64,000 bases of DNA, taken from the NCBI RefSeq assembly GCF_000156575.1, contig NZ_GG666056.1:2118-66117 (forward strand). The letters run 5' to 3'. The DNA comes from Anaerococcus lactolyticus ATCC 51172 (lineage in GTDB: Bacteria; Bacillota; Clostridia; Tissierellales; Peptoniphilaceae). The notes under the pieces were generated by a model. The model made no database searches. It was not told the origin of the DNA and saw only the letters and a list, made by a program, of their open reading frames with translations. The position numbers were made by a program, and so were the translations under genes. Numbering within the stretch: position 1 is the stretch's first letter; every line of letters begins with the position of its first letter. Below are positions 25,583 through 33,198 of the stretch, piece by piece.

Positions 25583-26206
25583 ATGCAAATATATCTAATA
25601 AATGGGAAAAACAATATAGGCAAAACTGATTTTGCTGTAAATTTAGCAGAAAGACTTTCTGAAGATAAGAAAGTTTTGCTTACATCGTTTTTCAGAAGCG
25701 AAAAATTAAATATAGAAGATTATTACAAAAAAGATGGTATGGTTAGCTATGATATATCTGATCACTTCCTAGGTCTTTGTGACCTGGAGAGGGTTGTTGT
25801 TAATGAGAATGCTAACCTTGGCTTTATCATAGCGCCTCTCCTTGAAGGCAAGTATGATTTCATGATTGATGACGTTTATAGTCTAATTGATGAAGCAGAT
25901 GCAGATGTTTTAATCATAGACAACCTTGATTTGACTATTAAGGATGCTATAAAAATTGAGATAATTGATAAGGCTGATATAGACAAGGATATTCATGCAG
26001 ATTATTATTTTATAAATCGATGCGATGCTGACTTTGATCCAAGATTTTTCAAAGAAAAACTTCTTGGCAAGGGAGCAACTTATCTTGGATTTGTAAAGGA
26101 GAATGAATATTTTAAAAAAGTCATAGATAACCTATTAAAAGGTCAAGCTGAGCCGATAGGGGATTTAGGTCTTGTTGAAAAAATAATGAGGGTTTTCAAA
26201 AAGTGA
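25583..26206 (+). CDS. MinD/ParA-like NTPase, short
   Basis: 207 residues, against about 265 for MinD. A deviant Walker A (GKNNIGKTDFA) keeps the family's signature early Lys, and VLIIDNLDL is the likely Walker B strand. No C-terminal amphipathic helix of MinD type is obvious; the end is VEKIMRVFKK. In Clostridia the place after mreBCD is where minC and minD are found, and no minC or minE is visible here. Division-site, pole or regulator roles are all possible. AGAGGA precedes the ATG. Confidence 0.6.
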   Translation: MQIYLINGKNNIGKTDFAVNLAERLSEDKKVLLTSFFRSEKLNIEDYYKKDGMVSYDISDHFLGLCDLERVVVNENANLGFIIAPLLEGKYDFMIDDVYSLIDEADADVLIIDNLDLTIKDAIKIEIIDKADIDKDIHADYYFINRCDADFDPRFFKEKLLGKGATYLGFVKENEYFKKVIDNLLKGQAEPIGDLGLVEKIMRVFKK

Positions 26207-27129
26207 AAATAATTTTTGATGATAAAAAAGAAAAAATCCTTATGAGAGTAGAAAACGAGAGAGTCATGGAAGTTATTTTCTATGACTCTCTTCTTCATAA
26301 TATCTATAGGGGCAAGATTGAAAATAAGATTGATAGTCTTAAGGCTTATTTTGTTAAAATTTCTGAAAATGAATCATTGTTCTTAAAATCAACTCTAGCT
26401 TATAATATTGGCGATAACGTCATTATTCAATATGTGAGAGAGCCTGCTAATGGCAAACTGGGGCTTGCTAGTGAGAATTTTAGCCTAGAAAACGAAGCTT
26501 ACACCCTAACAAGGTATCCGCTTAAAAAAAGACCTAGACTTAAAAAAGGCAAGGATAAAGATGAGACTTTGTATAAGGAAATCTTAGCAGAAAAAGAAAG
26601 ACTCATTAATGAAGAGAAATTTTTTCCAAGCCCAAAACTCCTAGTGGAAAATTCAAGCAGAGATTTTTATCTAGCTTCCTATAGGGATTATAAAATAAGG
26701 GATTTTGATGTTAGAAATTCTAGAGAGTTTTCAAATCTTAAGGAAGAATTAAAAAAATCGGAGCTAGGCTATAAGGATCTTTCCATTATTATTGATGAAC
26801 TAAAAACTCTAACTGTGATTGATGTCAATACAGCCAAGAGGAAGTCAAAATTAAATAAAAAAGATTTTCTCCTAAATGTAAATTTAGAGCTAATTGATTT
26901 TATTGTTTATAATTTGAAATTAAGAAATATCGGCGGCATGGTCGTCATAGATTTTCTAAGAACAGATGGAAAGGAAGAGCTAAGGGAAGCCTTTGAAGAT
27001 GCGGCGAGGAAGTATAAGTTAGAAGCTGAGGTCTTTGGCTTTAGTCAGATGGGTCTTTTTGAAATTTCTATAAAAAGAAGAGGCGATAGTTTAAAAGCAA
27101 AACTTGAGAAAAGAAATTTACTTTTCTAA
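26203..27129 (+). CDS. Ribonuclease E/G family protein, short form
   Basis: 308 residues, against about 400-500 for RNase G. The start is GTG 26203, overlapping the previous stop as GTGA. The S1-like N-terminus keeps NIYRGKIENKIDSLKAYFVKI in shortened form. The catalytic core shows TVIDVNTA (Mg-binding Asp), LRNIGGMVVIDFL (second metal Asp) and the final SQMGLFEISIKRRG, as in RNase E/G. The Zn-link CPxCxG segment of RNase E is absent. Endonuclease activity on 5'-monophosphate RNA is inferred. Its end overlaps a convergent gene by 12 bases. Confidence 0.85.
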   Translation: MKIIFDDKKEKILMRVENERVMEVIFYDSLLHNIYRGKIENKIDSLKAYFVKISENESLFLKSTLAYNIGDNVIIQYVREPANGKLGLASENFSLENEAYTLTRYPLKKRPRLKKGKDKDETLYKEILAEKERLINEEKFFPSPKLLVENSSRDFYLASYRDYKIRDFDVRNSREFSNLKEELKKSELGYKDLSIIIDELKTLTVIDVNTAKRKSKLNKKDFLLNVNLELIDFIVYNLKLRNIGGMVVIDFLRTDGKEELREAFEDAARKYKLEAEVFGFSQMGLFEISIKRRGDSLKAKLEKRNLLF

Positions 27130-27372
27130 GTTAAATGCTTTTACTAAAGCCTCTTTTTCTTTTTTTGTTAGTTTTTTTATCCTTGCTTCAAGCCTAAGGC
27201 CCATAGACTTGCTGTCAACTCTTTTATAATAAACAAGACTTACAGGTAGCCTTGACCTTGTGTATTTAGCACCCTTACCTGAATTATGGGTTATAAGTCT
27301 TTCTTTCACATCGGTTGTATAGCCAGTATAAAGACTGCCGTCTTCACACCTTACAATATAAACAAAGTGCAT
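27118..27372 (-). CDS. GIY-YIG nuclease-domain protein (UPF0213/YhbQ type)
   Basis: 84 residues. FVYIVRCEDGSLYTGYTTD is the GIY-YIG core (here VYI...YTG), followed by an Arg in VKERLITHNSG and Glu in EARIKKLTKKEKEALV. The stand-alone domain is a structure-specific nuclease in some bacteria; its cellular role is little known. It overlaps recX by one base (TGATG) and runs convergent with the RNase gene. Confidence 0.9.
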   Translation of the reverse strand: MHFVYIVRCEDGSLYTGYTTDVKERLITHNSGKGAKYTRSRLPVSLVYYKRVDSKSMGLRLEARIKKLTKKEKEALVKAFNLEK

Positions 27373-27977
27373 CAGGAAAATCTTTCGTTTAGGACTTGGT
27401 TTATGATATCTATATCAAAACCCTTGCCAGCAAGATGTCTAAAGACCTTGGCCCTATTTTCGTAAGAATAGTCATTTTTAACTTTCTTATCTGCAAAAAA
27501 TCCGGCCTTTTCAGCCTCCCTCTCGTCACTTATAAGGCAGAGGTTGTCCTCTATGAGGTTCTCATCGATATGTTTTTGTCTAAGCATATACTTAATCTTA
27601 CCCCTAGACCAAGAAGAAATCTCATCCTTATCCCTTATGTAGGCTTTGACATAGGCTTCATCATCTAAAAATCCATAGGAATCAAGGTAGGAAATAATCT
27701 TTTCAATAACATCTGCAGAAAATTTTTGGTCCTTAAGTTTTTGCCTAATTTCATAGGTTGATTTTTGTGAAAAAGAAATTTTATTGAGGGCGAAATTTTT
27801 AGCCCTATTAAACTCATCATTGGCAAGGATTTTCTTATAGATCGGAAAATCTATCTCTTTTTCAAGCTCAAAACCATTTTCGTAATAAAGATCATAGTCT
27901 ACATAAAATCTTTCCTTGGATATGGTTAGCCTAATCAAATTGTACTTGTCAGAGTATTCTATATTTTCGATTATCAT
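27372..27977 (-). CDS. recX: Regulatory protein RecX
   Basis: 201 residues. RecX caps and disassembles RecA filaments. Three helical repeats are visible, including FALNKISFSQKSTYEIRQKL, YLDSYGFLDDEAYVKAYI and RGKIKYMLRQKHIDENLIED, which match the family's LxxRxrS...L and GylDDxxyA themes. There is no strong ribosome site of its own: the ATG overlaps the upstream mini-gene stop as ATGA, so translation is probably coupled. Confidence 0.9.
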   Translation of the reverse strand: MIIENIEYSDKYNLIRLTISKERFYVDYDLYYENGFELEKEIDFPIYKKILANDEFNRAKNFALNKISFSQKSTYEIRQKLKDQKFSADVIEKIISYLDSYGFLDDEAYVKAYIRDKDEISSWSRGKIKYMLRQKHIDENLIEDNLCLISDEREAEKAGFFADKKVKNDYSYENRAKVFRHLAGKGFDIDIINQVLNERFS

Positions 27978-28075
27978 TTCATGGACAAGATTGCATTATA
28001 TATAAGTGGAGCGACCATAGCTATTGAAATAACTATAGCAAATATTTTTAATATTAATTTTCTTGTTGTTTTCAT
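27974..28075 (-). CDS. 33-residue membrane mini-protein upstream of recX
   Basis: The frame runs on the minus strand from ATG 28075 to TGA 27974 and overlaps recX by 4 bases. AGAGGTGA lies 4 bases before the ATG, a much better ribosome site than recX itself has, and TATAGT (28103-28098) may be its -10 box. The peptide has a basic N-terminus (MKTTRKLILK) and one hydrophobic helix (IFAIVISIAMVAPLIYNAI). It resembles in plan small single-span proteins such as Prli42, but identity is not claimed. It is either a real mini-protein or a leader that feeds ribosomes into recX. Confidence 0.6.
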   Translation of the reverse strand: MKTTRKLILKIFAIVISIAMVAPLIYNAILSMK

Positions 28076-28229
28076 AATTCACCTCTTTTCTTATTTTACT
28101 ATAAAAGGAGAAAAAAGAAAATTCTATGAATATTTGCATTAATTTTAAAATCATGGTATTATATTATTTGTCAGTAGAAAGATTAAAGATGAATTCTTTA
28201 AGAAATTCTTGGTTTATACATTAAATGAT

Positions 28230-28258
28230 TTGACAAAAATAAATATAGGTTGTATACT
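28230..28258 (+). promoter_or_regulatory. Promoter of the tRNA-His/tRNA-Leu pair
   Basis: TTGACA (28230-28235), 17 bases, TATACT (28253-28258), about 30 bases before tRNA-His. Confidence 0.8.
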
Positions 28259-28294
28259 ATTATAGTCAGTATGAATAGTGAAGATACAACACGT

Positions 28295-28372
28295 GGTGGG
28301 TATAGTCCAGTTGGTTACGACACCTGGTTGTGGCCCAGGAGAGCGTGAGTTCGAATCTCACTACTCACCCCA
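28295..28372 (+). tRNA. tRNA-His (anticodon GTG)
   Basis: Acceptor GTGGGTA pairs with TACTCAC with one G-T. The extra G at -1 (28295) faces C73, the histidine identity pair. The anticodon stem CTGG/CCAG encloses TTGTGGC, giving GTG. CCA is encoded (28370-28372). One base separates it from tRNA-Leu. Confidence 0.95.
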
Positions 28373-28373
28373 T

Positions 28374-28459
28374 GCGGGATTGGCGGAATTGGCAGACGCG
28401 CTAGACTTAGGATCTAGTGGGAATTTCTCGTGAAGGTTCGACTCCTTTATCCCGCACCA
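28374..28459 (+). tRNA. tRNA-Leu (anticodon TAG)
   Basis: GCGGGAT pairs with ATCCCGC, followed by A73 and CCA. The anticodon stem CTAGA/TCTAG encloses CTTAGGA, giving TAG, which reads CUN codons. The long variable arm is class II. Confidence 0.95.
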
Positions 28460-28465
28460 ATAAGT

Positions 28466-28498
28466 AAAAAAGAGTGTTGGAAACCAACGCTCTTTTTT
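28466..28498. terminator. Bidirectional terminator after the tRNA pair
   Basis: GAGTGTTGG (28472-28480) pairs with CCAACGCTC (28484-28492), flanked by A and T runs, so it also serves the minus-strand lipoprotein gene. The core resembles the terminator after tRNA-Leu(CAA) at 5712. Confidence 0.85.
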
Positions 28499-28541
28499 GT
28501 GCTAATTTTTCACCCTAGGTATAAGCCTAGTGTGAAAAAAA

Positions 28542-28991
28542 TTATTTAATATCTACTTCATAATCTTCTAGATCAATGAATTGCTCTTTCTCAAAGCTGA
28601 GGCTTATTGCTTCAAATTCTCTTGTTTCGCCTGGTTTTAGGTAGGCGGTTGTGTTTATAGCTGAGTCAATTTTGTTGCCAGCCTTATCTTTTACTGCAAA
28701 TTCTAATTCTACAAATTCAATTTCTTTATCAGTCTTGTTTTTTATAAGACCTGTTATATATGGTGTGATGTCAGAATCATTTACGACTAGGTCTGTTAAT
28801 TCAATCTTAGATTTAGCTTCTTCCTTTAGCTTATCTTTATCTTTTTTTTCAGGTTTAACAGCTTTTTCTTCTGTTTTTTCTGCCTTTTCTTCGATAGCAG
28901 GAGTTTTTACTTTATTATCTGTTGTTGTTGACTTTCCACCACACGCAGTTAAAATTCCTGCAGTCAAGAGTACTATTAGTACTTTTTTCAT
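28542..28991 (-). CDS. FxLYD-domain lipoprotein
   Basis: 149 residues. A signal peptide ends in GILTAC, so Cys17 is probably lipidated. A Lys/Glu-rich linker (about 25-65) leads to a beta domain with PYITGLIKNKTDKEIEFVEL and LKPGETREFEA, matching FxLYD domains of surface lipoproteins. GGAGG lies before the ATG. The function is unknown. An inverted repeat lies upstream of the gene beside a TATAAT box. Confidence 0.78.
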   Translation of the reverse strand: MKKVLIVLLTAGILTACGGKSTTTDNKVKTPAIEEKAEKTEEKAVKPEKKDKDKLKEEAKSKIELTDLVVNDSDITPYITGLIKNKTDKEIEFVELEFAVKDKAGNKIDSAINTTAYLKPGETREFEAISLSFEKEQFIDLEDYEVDIK

Positions 28992-29033
28992 TGTATCCTC
29001 CTATAAATTTTATACTAAGCATTGCGGCTTGGT

Positions 29034-29062
29034 AATTGATATTTATTATCAATTGTATTATA
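29034..29062 (-). promoter_or_regulatory. -10 box and inverted repeat upstream of the lipoprotein gene
   Basis: On the minus strand TATAAT (29062-29057) is followed after 2 bases by the perfect repeat AATTGATA / TATCAATT (29054-29047 and 29041-29034, 5-base spacer). This could be an operator over the start site. No clear -35 is seen. The remaining gap to 29311 is AT-rich and shows nothing else that I can support. Confidence 0.35.
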
Positions 29063-29311
29063 CTTGCATCTTTACTTGGGAAACATTTATTCTTTATTTT
29101 TTTATTTTTAAGGCTGGGTTTTTAGGTTTTGTTTTTTTTATATATGCTAGTTAGAAGAGAAATGAATCTTATGATAAGGTAAATATAAGTTGATTGTTTA
29201 TTAATACTTTTGTAAGTGCCTTATCGACAACTATTTTTATATATAAATCTAATAGAAAACCTATTTTATGTTAGGAATAAGACCTAGTTTACCAATAAGA
29301 TTTATTAAGAG

Positions 29312-29340
29312 TTGACACTATCTTCTATTTACCATAGAAT
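29312..29340 (+). promoter_or_regulatory. Promoter of the TPP riboswitch-thiD transcript
   Basis: TTGACA (29312-29317), 17 bases, TAGAAT (29335-29340). The start is expected near 29347, at the base of the riboswitch. Confidence 0.8.
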
Positions 29341-29346
29341 AGAAAT

Positions 29347-29423
29347 AACAGGGGAGCTAATAGGCTGAGAGGAAGTTTGACTTCGACCCTTTACTTGATA
29401 CGGATAATGCCGGCGTAAGGAGT
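29347..29423 (+). promoter_or_regulatory. TPP riboswitch (THI element)
   Basis: The conserved core is complete: GGGGAGC near the 5' end, CTGAGAGG (29365-29372), CGACCCTTTA, then ACTTGATACGGATAATGCC and GGCGTAAGGA. These form the pyrimidine-sensor and pyrophosphate-sensor arms. It is followed 13 bases later by a terminator hairpin, so thiamine pyrophosphate binding should stop transcription before thiD. Confidence 0.95.
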
Positions 29424-29435
29424 CTTTTTATTTTT

Positions 29436-29459
29436 GCTAACCTTGGGTTAGCATTTTTT
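29436..29459 (+). terminator. Expression-platform terminator of the TPP riboswitch
   Basis: GCTAACC (29436-29442) pairs with GGTTAGC (29446-29452) with a 3-base loop, then ATTTTTT. The likely antiterminator partner within the aptamer was not resolved by eye. Confidence 0.85.
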
Positions 29460-29496
29460 ATTTGCTTTTCTGGATAATTTATTACGGAGGAGAATT

Positions 29497-30291
29497 ATGA
29501 ATGATATGAAAACTTGTTTAACAATCGCAGGATCAGATTCATCTGGTGGAGCAGGAATCCAGGCTGACCTTAAGACTATGACAGTAAATGGGGTTTATGC
29601 TATGAGTGTTATTACTGCCCTAACTGCACAAAATACTCAAGGGGTGACTGGTATTGTCGATGTGACTCCAGAATTTATAAGAGATCAAATGGATGCCGTT
29701 TTTACAGATATTTACCCAGACGCCATAAAAATAGGCATGGTTTCTTCACCAGAAATTGTTGAAGCTATTGCACGTTCATTAGAAAAATATGATGCAAAAA
29801 ATATTGTTCTCGATCCAGTAATGGTTGCAACATCTGGTGCCAAGCTTTTAAAAGAAGAAGCTATGGATAGCTTAATTAACAGGCTAATTCCTCTTGCAGA
29901 TGTGATTACACCAAATATCCCAGAAGGTGAAATTCTTTCGGGGATGGAAATTAAAAATGAAGATGAAATGCTTAAGGCAGCAGAGGTGATTGGTGAAAAA
30001 TATGCATGTGCAGTCCTTCTTAAGGGTGGCCATTCAATTAACGATGCCAACGACCTTTTATATAAGGATGGGAAATTTAAGTGGTATAGGACTGAAAGAA
30101 TAAACAATCCTAATACCCATGGTACAGGTTGCACTCTTTCAAGTGCCATTGCAGCAAATCTTGCTAAGGGAAATGACCTTGATGAGGCAATAGCAAATGC
30201 CAAAGACTACCTCACAGGAGCTTTAAGGGCGGGTCTAGACTTGGGAAAGGGCTCTGGTCCACTCATGCACAATTATAAAATTCTTAAATAA
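29497..30291 (+). CDS. thiD: Hydroxymethylpyrimidine/phosphomethylpyrimidine kinase
   Basis: 264 residues. It phosphorylates HMP and then HMP-phosphate for thiamine synthesis or salvage. TIAGSDSSGGAGIQADLKT at the N-terminus, DPVMVATSGAKLL in the middle and NTHGTGCTLSSAIA with the catalytic Cys/Asp region near the end are the ThiD/ribokinase marks. GGAGGAG precedes the ATG. It is controlled by the TPP riboswitch and stands alone, with a terminator next, so partner thi genes must lie elsewhere or salvage is used. Confidence 0.95.
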   Translation: MNDMKTCLTIAGSDSSGGAGIQADLKTMTVNGVYAMSVITALTAQNTQGVTGIVDVTPEFIRDQMDAVFTDIYPDAIKIGMVSSPEIVEAIARSLEKYDAKNIVLDPVMVATSGAKLLKEEAMDSLINRLIPLADVITPNIPEGEILSGMEIKNEDEMLKAAEVIGEKYACAVLLKGGHSINDANDLLYKDGKFKWYRTERINNPNTHGTGCTLSSAIAANLAKGNDLDEAIANAKDYLTGALRAGLDLGKGSGPLMHNYKILK

Positions 30292-30298
30292 TTTACTT

Positions 30299-30342
30299 AA
30301 GTCGGAAAAGTATCCTCGATTAAGGGGATTTTCCGGCTTTTT
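30299..30342 (+). terminator. Terminator of thiD
   Basis: AAGTCGGAAAA pairs with TTTTCCGGCTT (one G-T pair), with an inner ATCC/GGGGAT helix, then T. Confidence 0.75.
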
Positions 30343-30447
30343 CTATCGCTAAAAATATTTATATTCACTCTTTAATAAGTTAGTCCTAACTATTATTTTT
30401 TTTGCAATTATGGTAGAATATCTATAGGATTTAGCGAAGGAGCTATT

Positions 30448-31836
30448 ATGAAAACCGACCGAAGAGAATTGATTTTAAATGGAAATATCTATATGGCAAT
30501 AGCAATAATTTCCATTCCTATAATATTAAATACCTTTATCCAACAACTATATTCCTTAGCCGACGCTTTTTGGTTAGGTAAGTTAGGTACTGCAGAATTT
30601 GCGGCAACTTCCTTTACTTGGCCAGTTATTTTTTTGTTTAATTCTATAGGTATAGGCCTATCAATCGCAGGAATTTCTTTGATTTCACAGCTGATTGGTA
30701 TGGATAATATTGACCTTGCACAAAAATACAATGACACGATCATAAACATATCGCTCTTATTTTCACTAGTTTTTATGGTTGTGGGATATTTCACAGCTGA
30801 GTTTATTGTAGGCATGATGGGAGCAAGTGGCGACTTGTACATATATTCTGTTGACTACTTAAAATATTCCTACTTTGGAATCCCTTTTATATTTTTGTAT
30901 TTTATCTATGCTGCAGTTTTTCAAGCCCAGGGCAAAAACACAATCCCAACCATAATAAGCACTACTTGTGTAATCTTAAACATGGTTTTAAATCCATTTT
31001 TTATTTTTGACACAGTGCCGATTTTTGGCTTTACTGGCCTAGGACTTGGGGTCAAGGGAGCTGCTATTGCAACGGTTTTGACCCAGGCTTTGATGTGCTT
31101 CTTAGGCTTTACCCACCTAAGGGTTAACAAGGATCTAATAAAATTAAATTATGAATCACTTTTTTACATAAGATGGGATAAGCACATAGTAAAGAAAATA
31201 TATACCATAGCAACACCAGCAGTAATTGGACAAATGGGAACAGCAACAGGTTTTATAATCTTAAATTCTTTCATCCAGTCCTACGGCACAGATACAGTTG
31301 CCGCTTATGGTATGGTCAATAGGATTACAGGTCTGTTAAATATCCCACCAGCTGGAGTAGGCTCTGCTATAACCAGCATCATCGGTCAAAACATTGGGAG
31401 TGGAAATGTGGAAAGAGCCAAGGAGACTTTCAAAAAAGCCTCTTTTGTAGTAATAGTAATGTCAATTTTAATTGCCATAGTAAGCTTTATCTATAGGTAC
31501 GAGATTCTTCAATTTTTCATAGATGCACCCCTAGATTCAAAGCTTATGGTAGAAGCTAATTCTTATATGTACTACACCTTAATCACTCTACTAATGTTAG
31601 ATATGTTCTTTATTTACCAGGGATTATTTCAAGGCTCTGGCAATTCAAAATATTCGATGTTTATAGATGTCTTAAGGCTTTGGGTAATAAGGATTCCTTT
31701 ATTATTCTTCTTTAAGTATTTCACCAACCTAGGGGCAACTGGTATTTGGATTGCTATGGCAGTTTCCAATGTAATGATAAGCATAATAGCCCACATTATT
31801 TACCTAAGAGGAAATTGGATACGTGGATCATTTTAA
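30448..31836 (+). CDS. MATE family efflux transporter
   Basis: 462 residues with twelve hydrophobic helices in two halves. FIQQLYSLADAFWLGKLGTAEFAA near the start and the matching second-half VIGQMGTATGFIILNSFI with AAYGMVNRI are the MATE repeats. Such proteins export cationic drugs or metabolites in exchange for Na+ or H+. GAAGGAG precedes the ATG. It is a single gene; the substrate is unknown. Confidence 0.92.
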   Translation: MKTDRRELILNGNIYMAIAIISIPIILNTFIQQLYSLADAFWLGKLGTAEFAATSFTWPVIFLFNSIGIGLSIAGISLISQLIGMDNIDLAQKYNDTIINISLLFSLVFMVVGYFTAEFIVGMMGASGDLYIYSVDYLKYSYFGIPFIFLYFIYAAVFQAQGKNTIPTIISTTCVILNMVLNPFFIFDTVPIFGFTGLGLGVKGAAIATVLTQALMCFLGFTHLRVNKDLIKLNYESLFYIRWDKHIVKKIYTIATPAVIGQMGTATGFIILNSFIQSYGTDTVAAYGMVNRITGLLNIPPAGVGSAITSIIGQNIGSGNVERAKETFKKASFVVIVMSILIAIVSFIYRYEILQFFIDAPLDSKLMVEANSYMYYTLITLLMLDMFFIYQGLFQGSGNSKYSMFIDVLRLWVIRIPLLFFFKYFTNLGATGIWIAMAVSNVMISIIAHIIYLRGNWIRGSF

Positions 31837-31922
31837 ATTTATTTATAAAAATATATAAAAAGATAAAGACTTGCAAATGTTATCATTTTTAGGTTATAAT
31901 TAGTATTAATAGGAGGAATGTT

Positions 31923-32636
31923 TTGCAGGATATTAAAAGAATTATATTAAAACTTAGTGGTGAAGCCCTTTCTGGCAAGACAGGATTTGGATTTGATGAT
32001 GAAATGATAGATAAAATTTGTCAGAATATCAAAATTCTTACAGAAAAAGGCATTGAAGTCGCCATAGTAGTTGGTGGGGGCAATTTCTGGAGAGGAAGGT
32101 CAGGCACAAATATAGATAGGGCAAGTTCAGATAATATTGGCATGCTTGGCACTGTCATGAATGGTCTTAGGGTCCAAGGAACTCTTGAAGAAATTGGACT
32201 TGACACAAGGCTTATGACTGCAATTTCTATGAAGGAAGTTGCTGAGCCATATATCAGAAGAAGGGCTATAAGGCATCTTGAAAAGGGAAGGGTTGTTATC
32301 TTTTCAGCAGGAACTGGCCTTCCATATTTCTCAACTGATACAACAGCAAGTCTTAGGGCACTAGAAATAGGTGCTGACGTAATCTTACTTGGCAAAACTG
32401 GCACAGACGGGATTTACGATAAGGACCCAAATTTATTTGACGATGCCAAAAAATTTGACAAACTAACCTACAAAGAAATCCTTCAAAAGGAATTAAAGAT
32501 AATGGATACAACAGCCACATCCCTTTGTATGGACAACGATATGCCATTGATTGTTTTTGGAATAGACGATCCGGCAAATATGGTCAGAGTATTTGAAAAT
32601 GAAAATCTTGGAACAAGAGTAAAGGAGAGTTTTTAA
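31923..32636 (+). CDS. pyrH: UMP kinase
   Basis: 237 residues. It makes UDP from [46 protein letters not shown] and [15 protein letters not shown] are PyrH blocks. The start is TTG 31923, 6 bases after AGGAGG (31911-31916); the only nearby ATG (31918) is out of frame and too close to the ribosome site. Two bases separate it from frr, the usual neighbour. Confidence 0.95.
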   Translation: MQDIKRIILKLSGEALSGKTGFGFDDEMIDKICQNIKILTEKGIEVAIVVGGGNFWRGRSGTNIDRASSDNIGMLGTVMNGLRVQGTLEEIGLDTRLMTAISMKEVAEPYIRRRAIRHLEKGRVVIFSAGTGLPYFSTDTTASLRALEIGADVILLGKTGTDGIYDKDPNLFDDAKKFDKLTYKEILQKELKIMDTTATSLCMDNDMPLIVFGIDDPANMVRVFENENLGTRVKESF

Positions 32637-32637
32637 T

Positions 32638-33198
32638 ATGTTATATGAACAAATAAAAAAAGAAACAGAAGTTGGGATGCAAAAAACTGTAGATTCTTTT
32701 GAAAAAAGAATAGCTACAATCAAAGCAGGCAGGGCTACAGAAGCAATACTTGATGGTATTACCTTCTCATACTATGGTACAGAAACACCAATCAACCAAG
32801 CTGCAACAGTTTCAATTCCTGAAGCCAGACTCCTTGTAATAAAACCATGGGATAAGAACAATATTGGACCTATAGAAAAAGCCATCCTTAAATCAAATAT
32901 AGGTATTACACCAGGAAACGATGGTGAAATCATAAGACTTCCATTTCCTGCTCTTACAGAAGATAGAAGAAAAGAATACACAAAAGAAGTAAATACTTAT
33001 GCCGAAGATGCTAAGATAGTTGTAAGAAATGTCAGACGTGATTCTATGGATGAGGTTAAAAAATCAGAAAAATCTGGAGATATAACTGAAGACGATAGGT
33101 ATAAACTTGAAGATGAAATCCAAAAGGTTACCGATAAGTTTATAAAGACTATAGAAGAAATGACAGAGAAAAAGAACAAAGAATTAATGAATGTATAA
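32638..33198 (+). CDS. frr: Ribosome recycling factor
   Basis: 186 residues, full length. RRF splits post-termination ribosomes with EF-G. FEKRIATIKAGRATEAILDGI, VSIPEARLLVIKPWD and ALTEDRRKEYTKEVNTYAED are its standard blocks. It follows pyrH by one base. Normally tsf-pyrH-frr-uppS occur together; here a pilus-type gene follows instead. Confidence 0.96.
   Translation: MLYEQIKKETEVGMQKTVDSFEKRIATIKAGRATEAILDGITFSYYGTETPINQAATVSIPEARLLVIKPWDKNNIGPIEKAILKSNIGITPGNDGEIIRLPFPALTEDRRKEYTKEVNTYAEDAKIVVRNVRRDSMDEVKKSEKSGDITEDDRYKLEDEIQKVTDKFIKTIEEMTEKKNKELMNV

Noticed and set aside
28506-28539. Hairpin TCACCCTAGG/CCTAGTGTGA as terminator of the lipoprotein gene
   Set aside because: Neither strand has a T tract after it (A on both sides of the stem). 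The next hairpin (28466-28498) has T tracts on both strands and is the better terminator.
28651-29154. Plus-strand frame (167 codons) covering the lipoprotein gene and its upstream region
   Set aside because: The minus strand carries a signal peptide, lipobox and FxLYD domain with a ribosome site; the plus frame has none of these.
29712-30203. Minus-strand frame (163 codons) inside thiD
   Set aside because: Antisense to conserved ThiD motifs; no supporting signals.
31905-31910. TATAAT just before pyrH as its promoter
   Set aside because: Transcription would begin inside the ribosome binding site, and no -35 is present at the proper distance.
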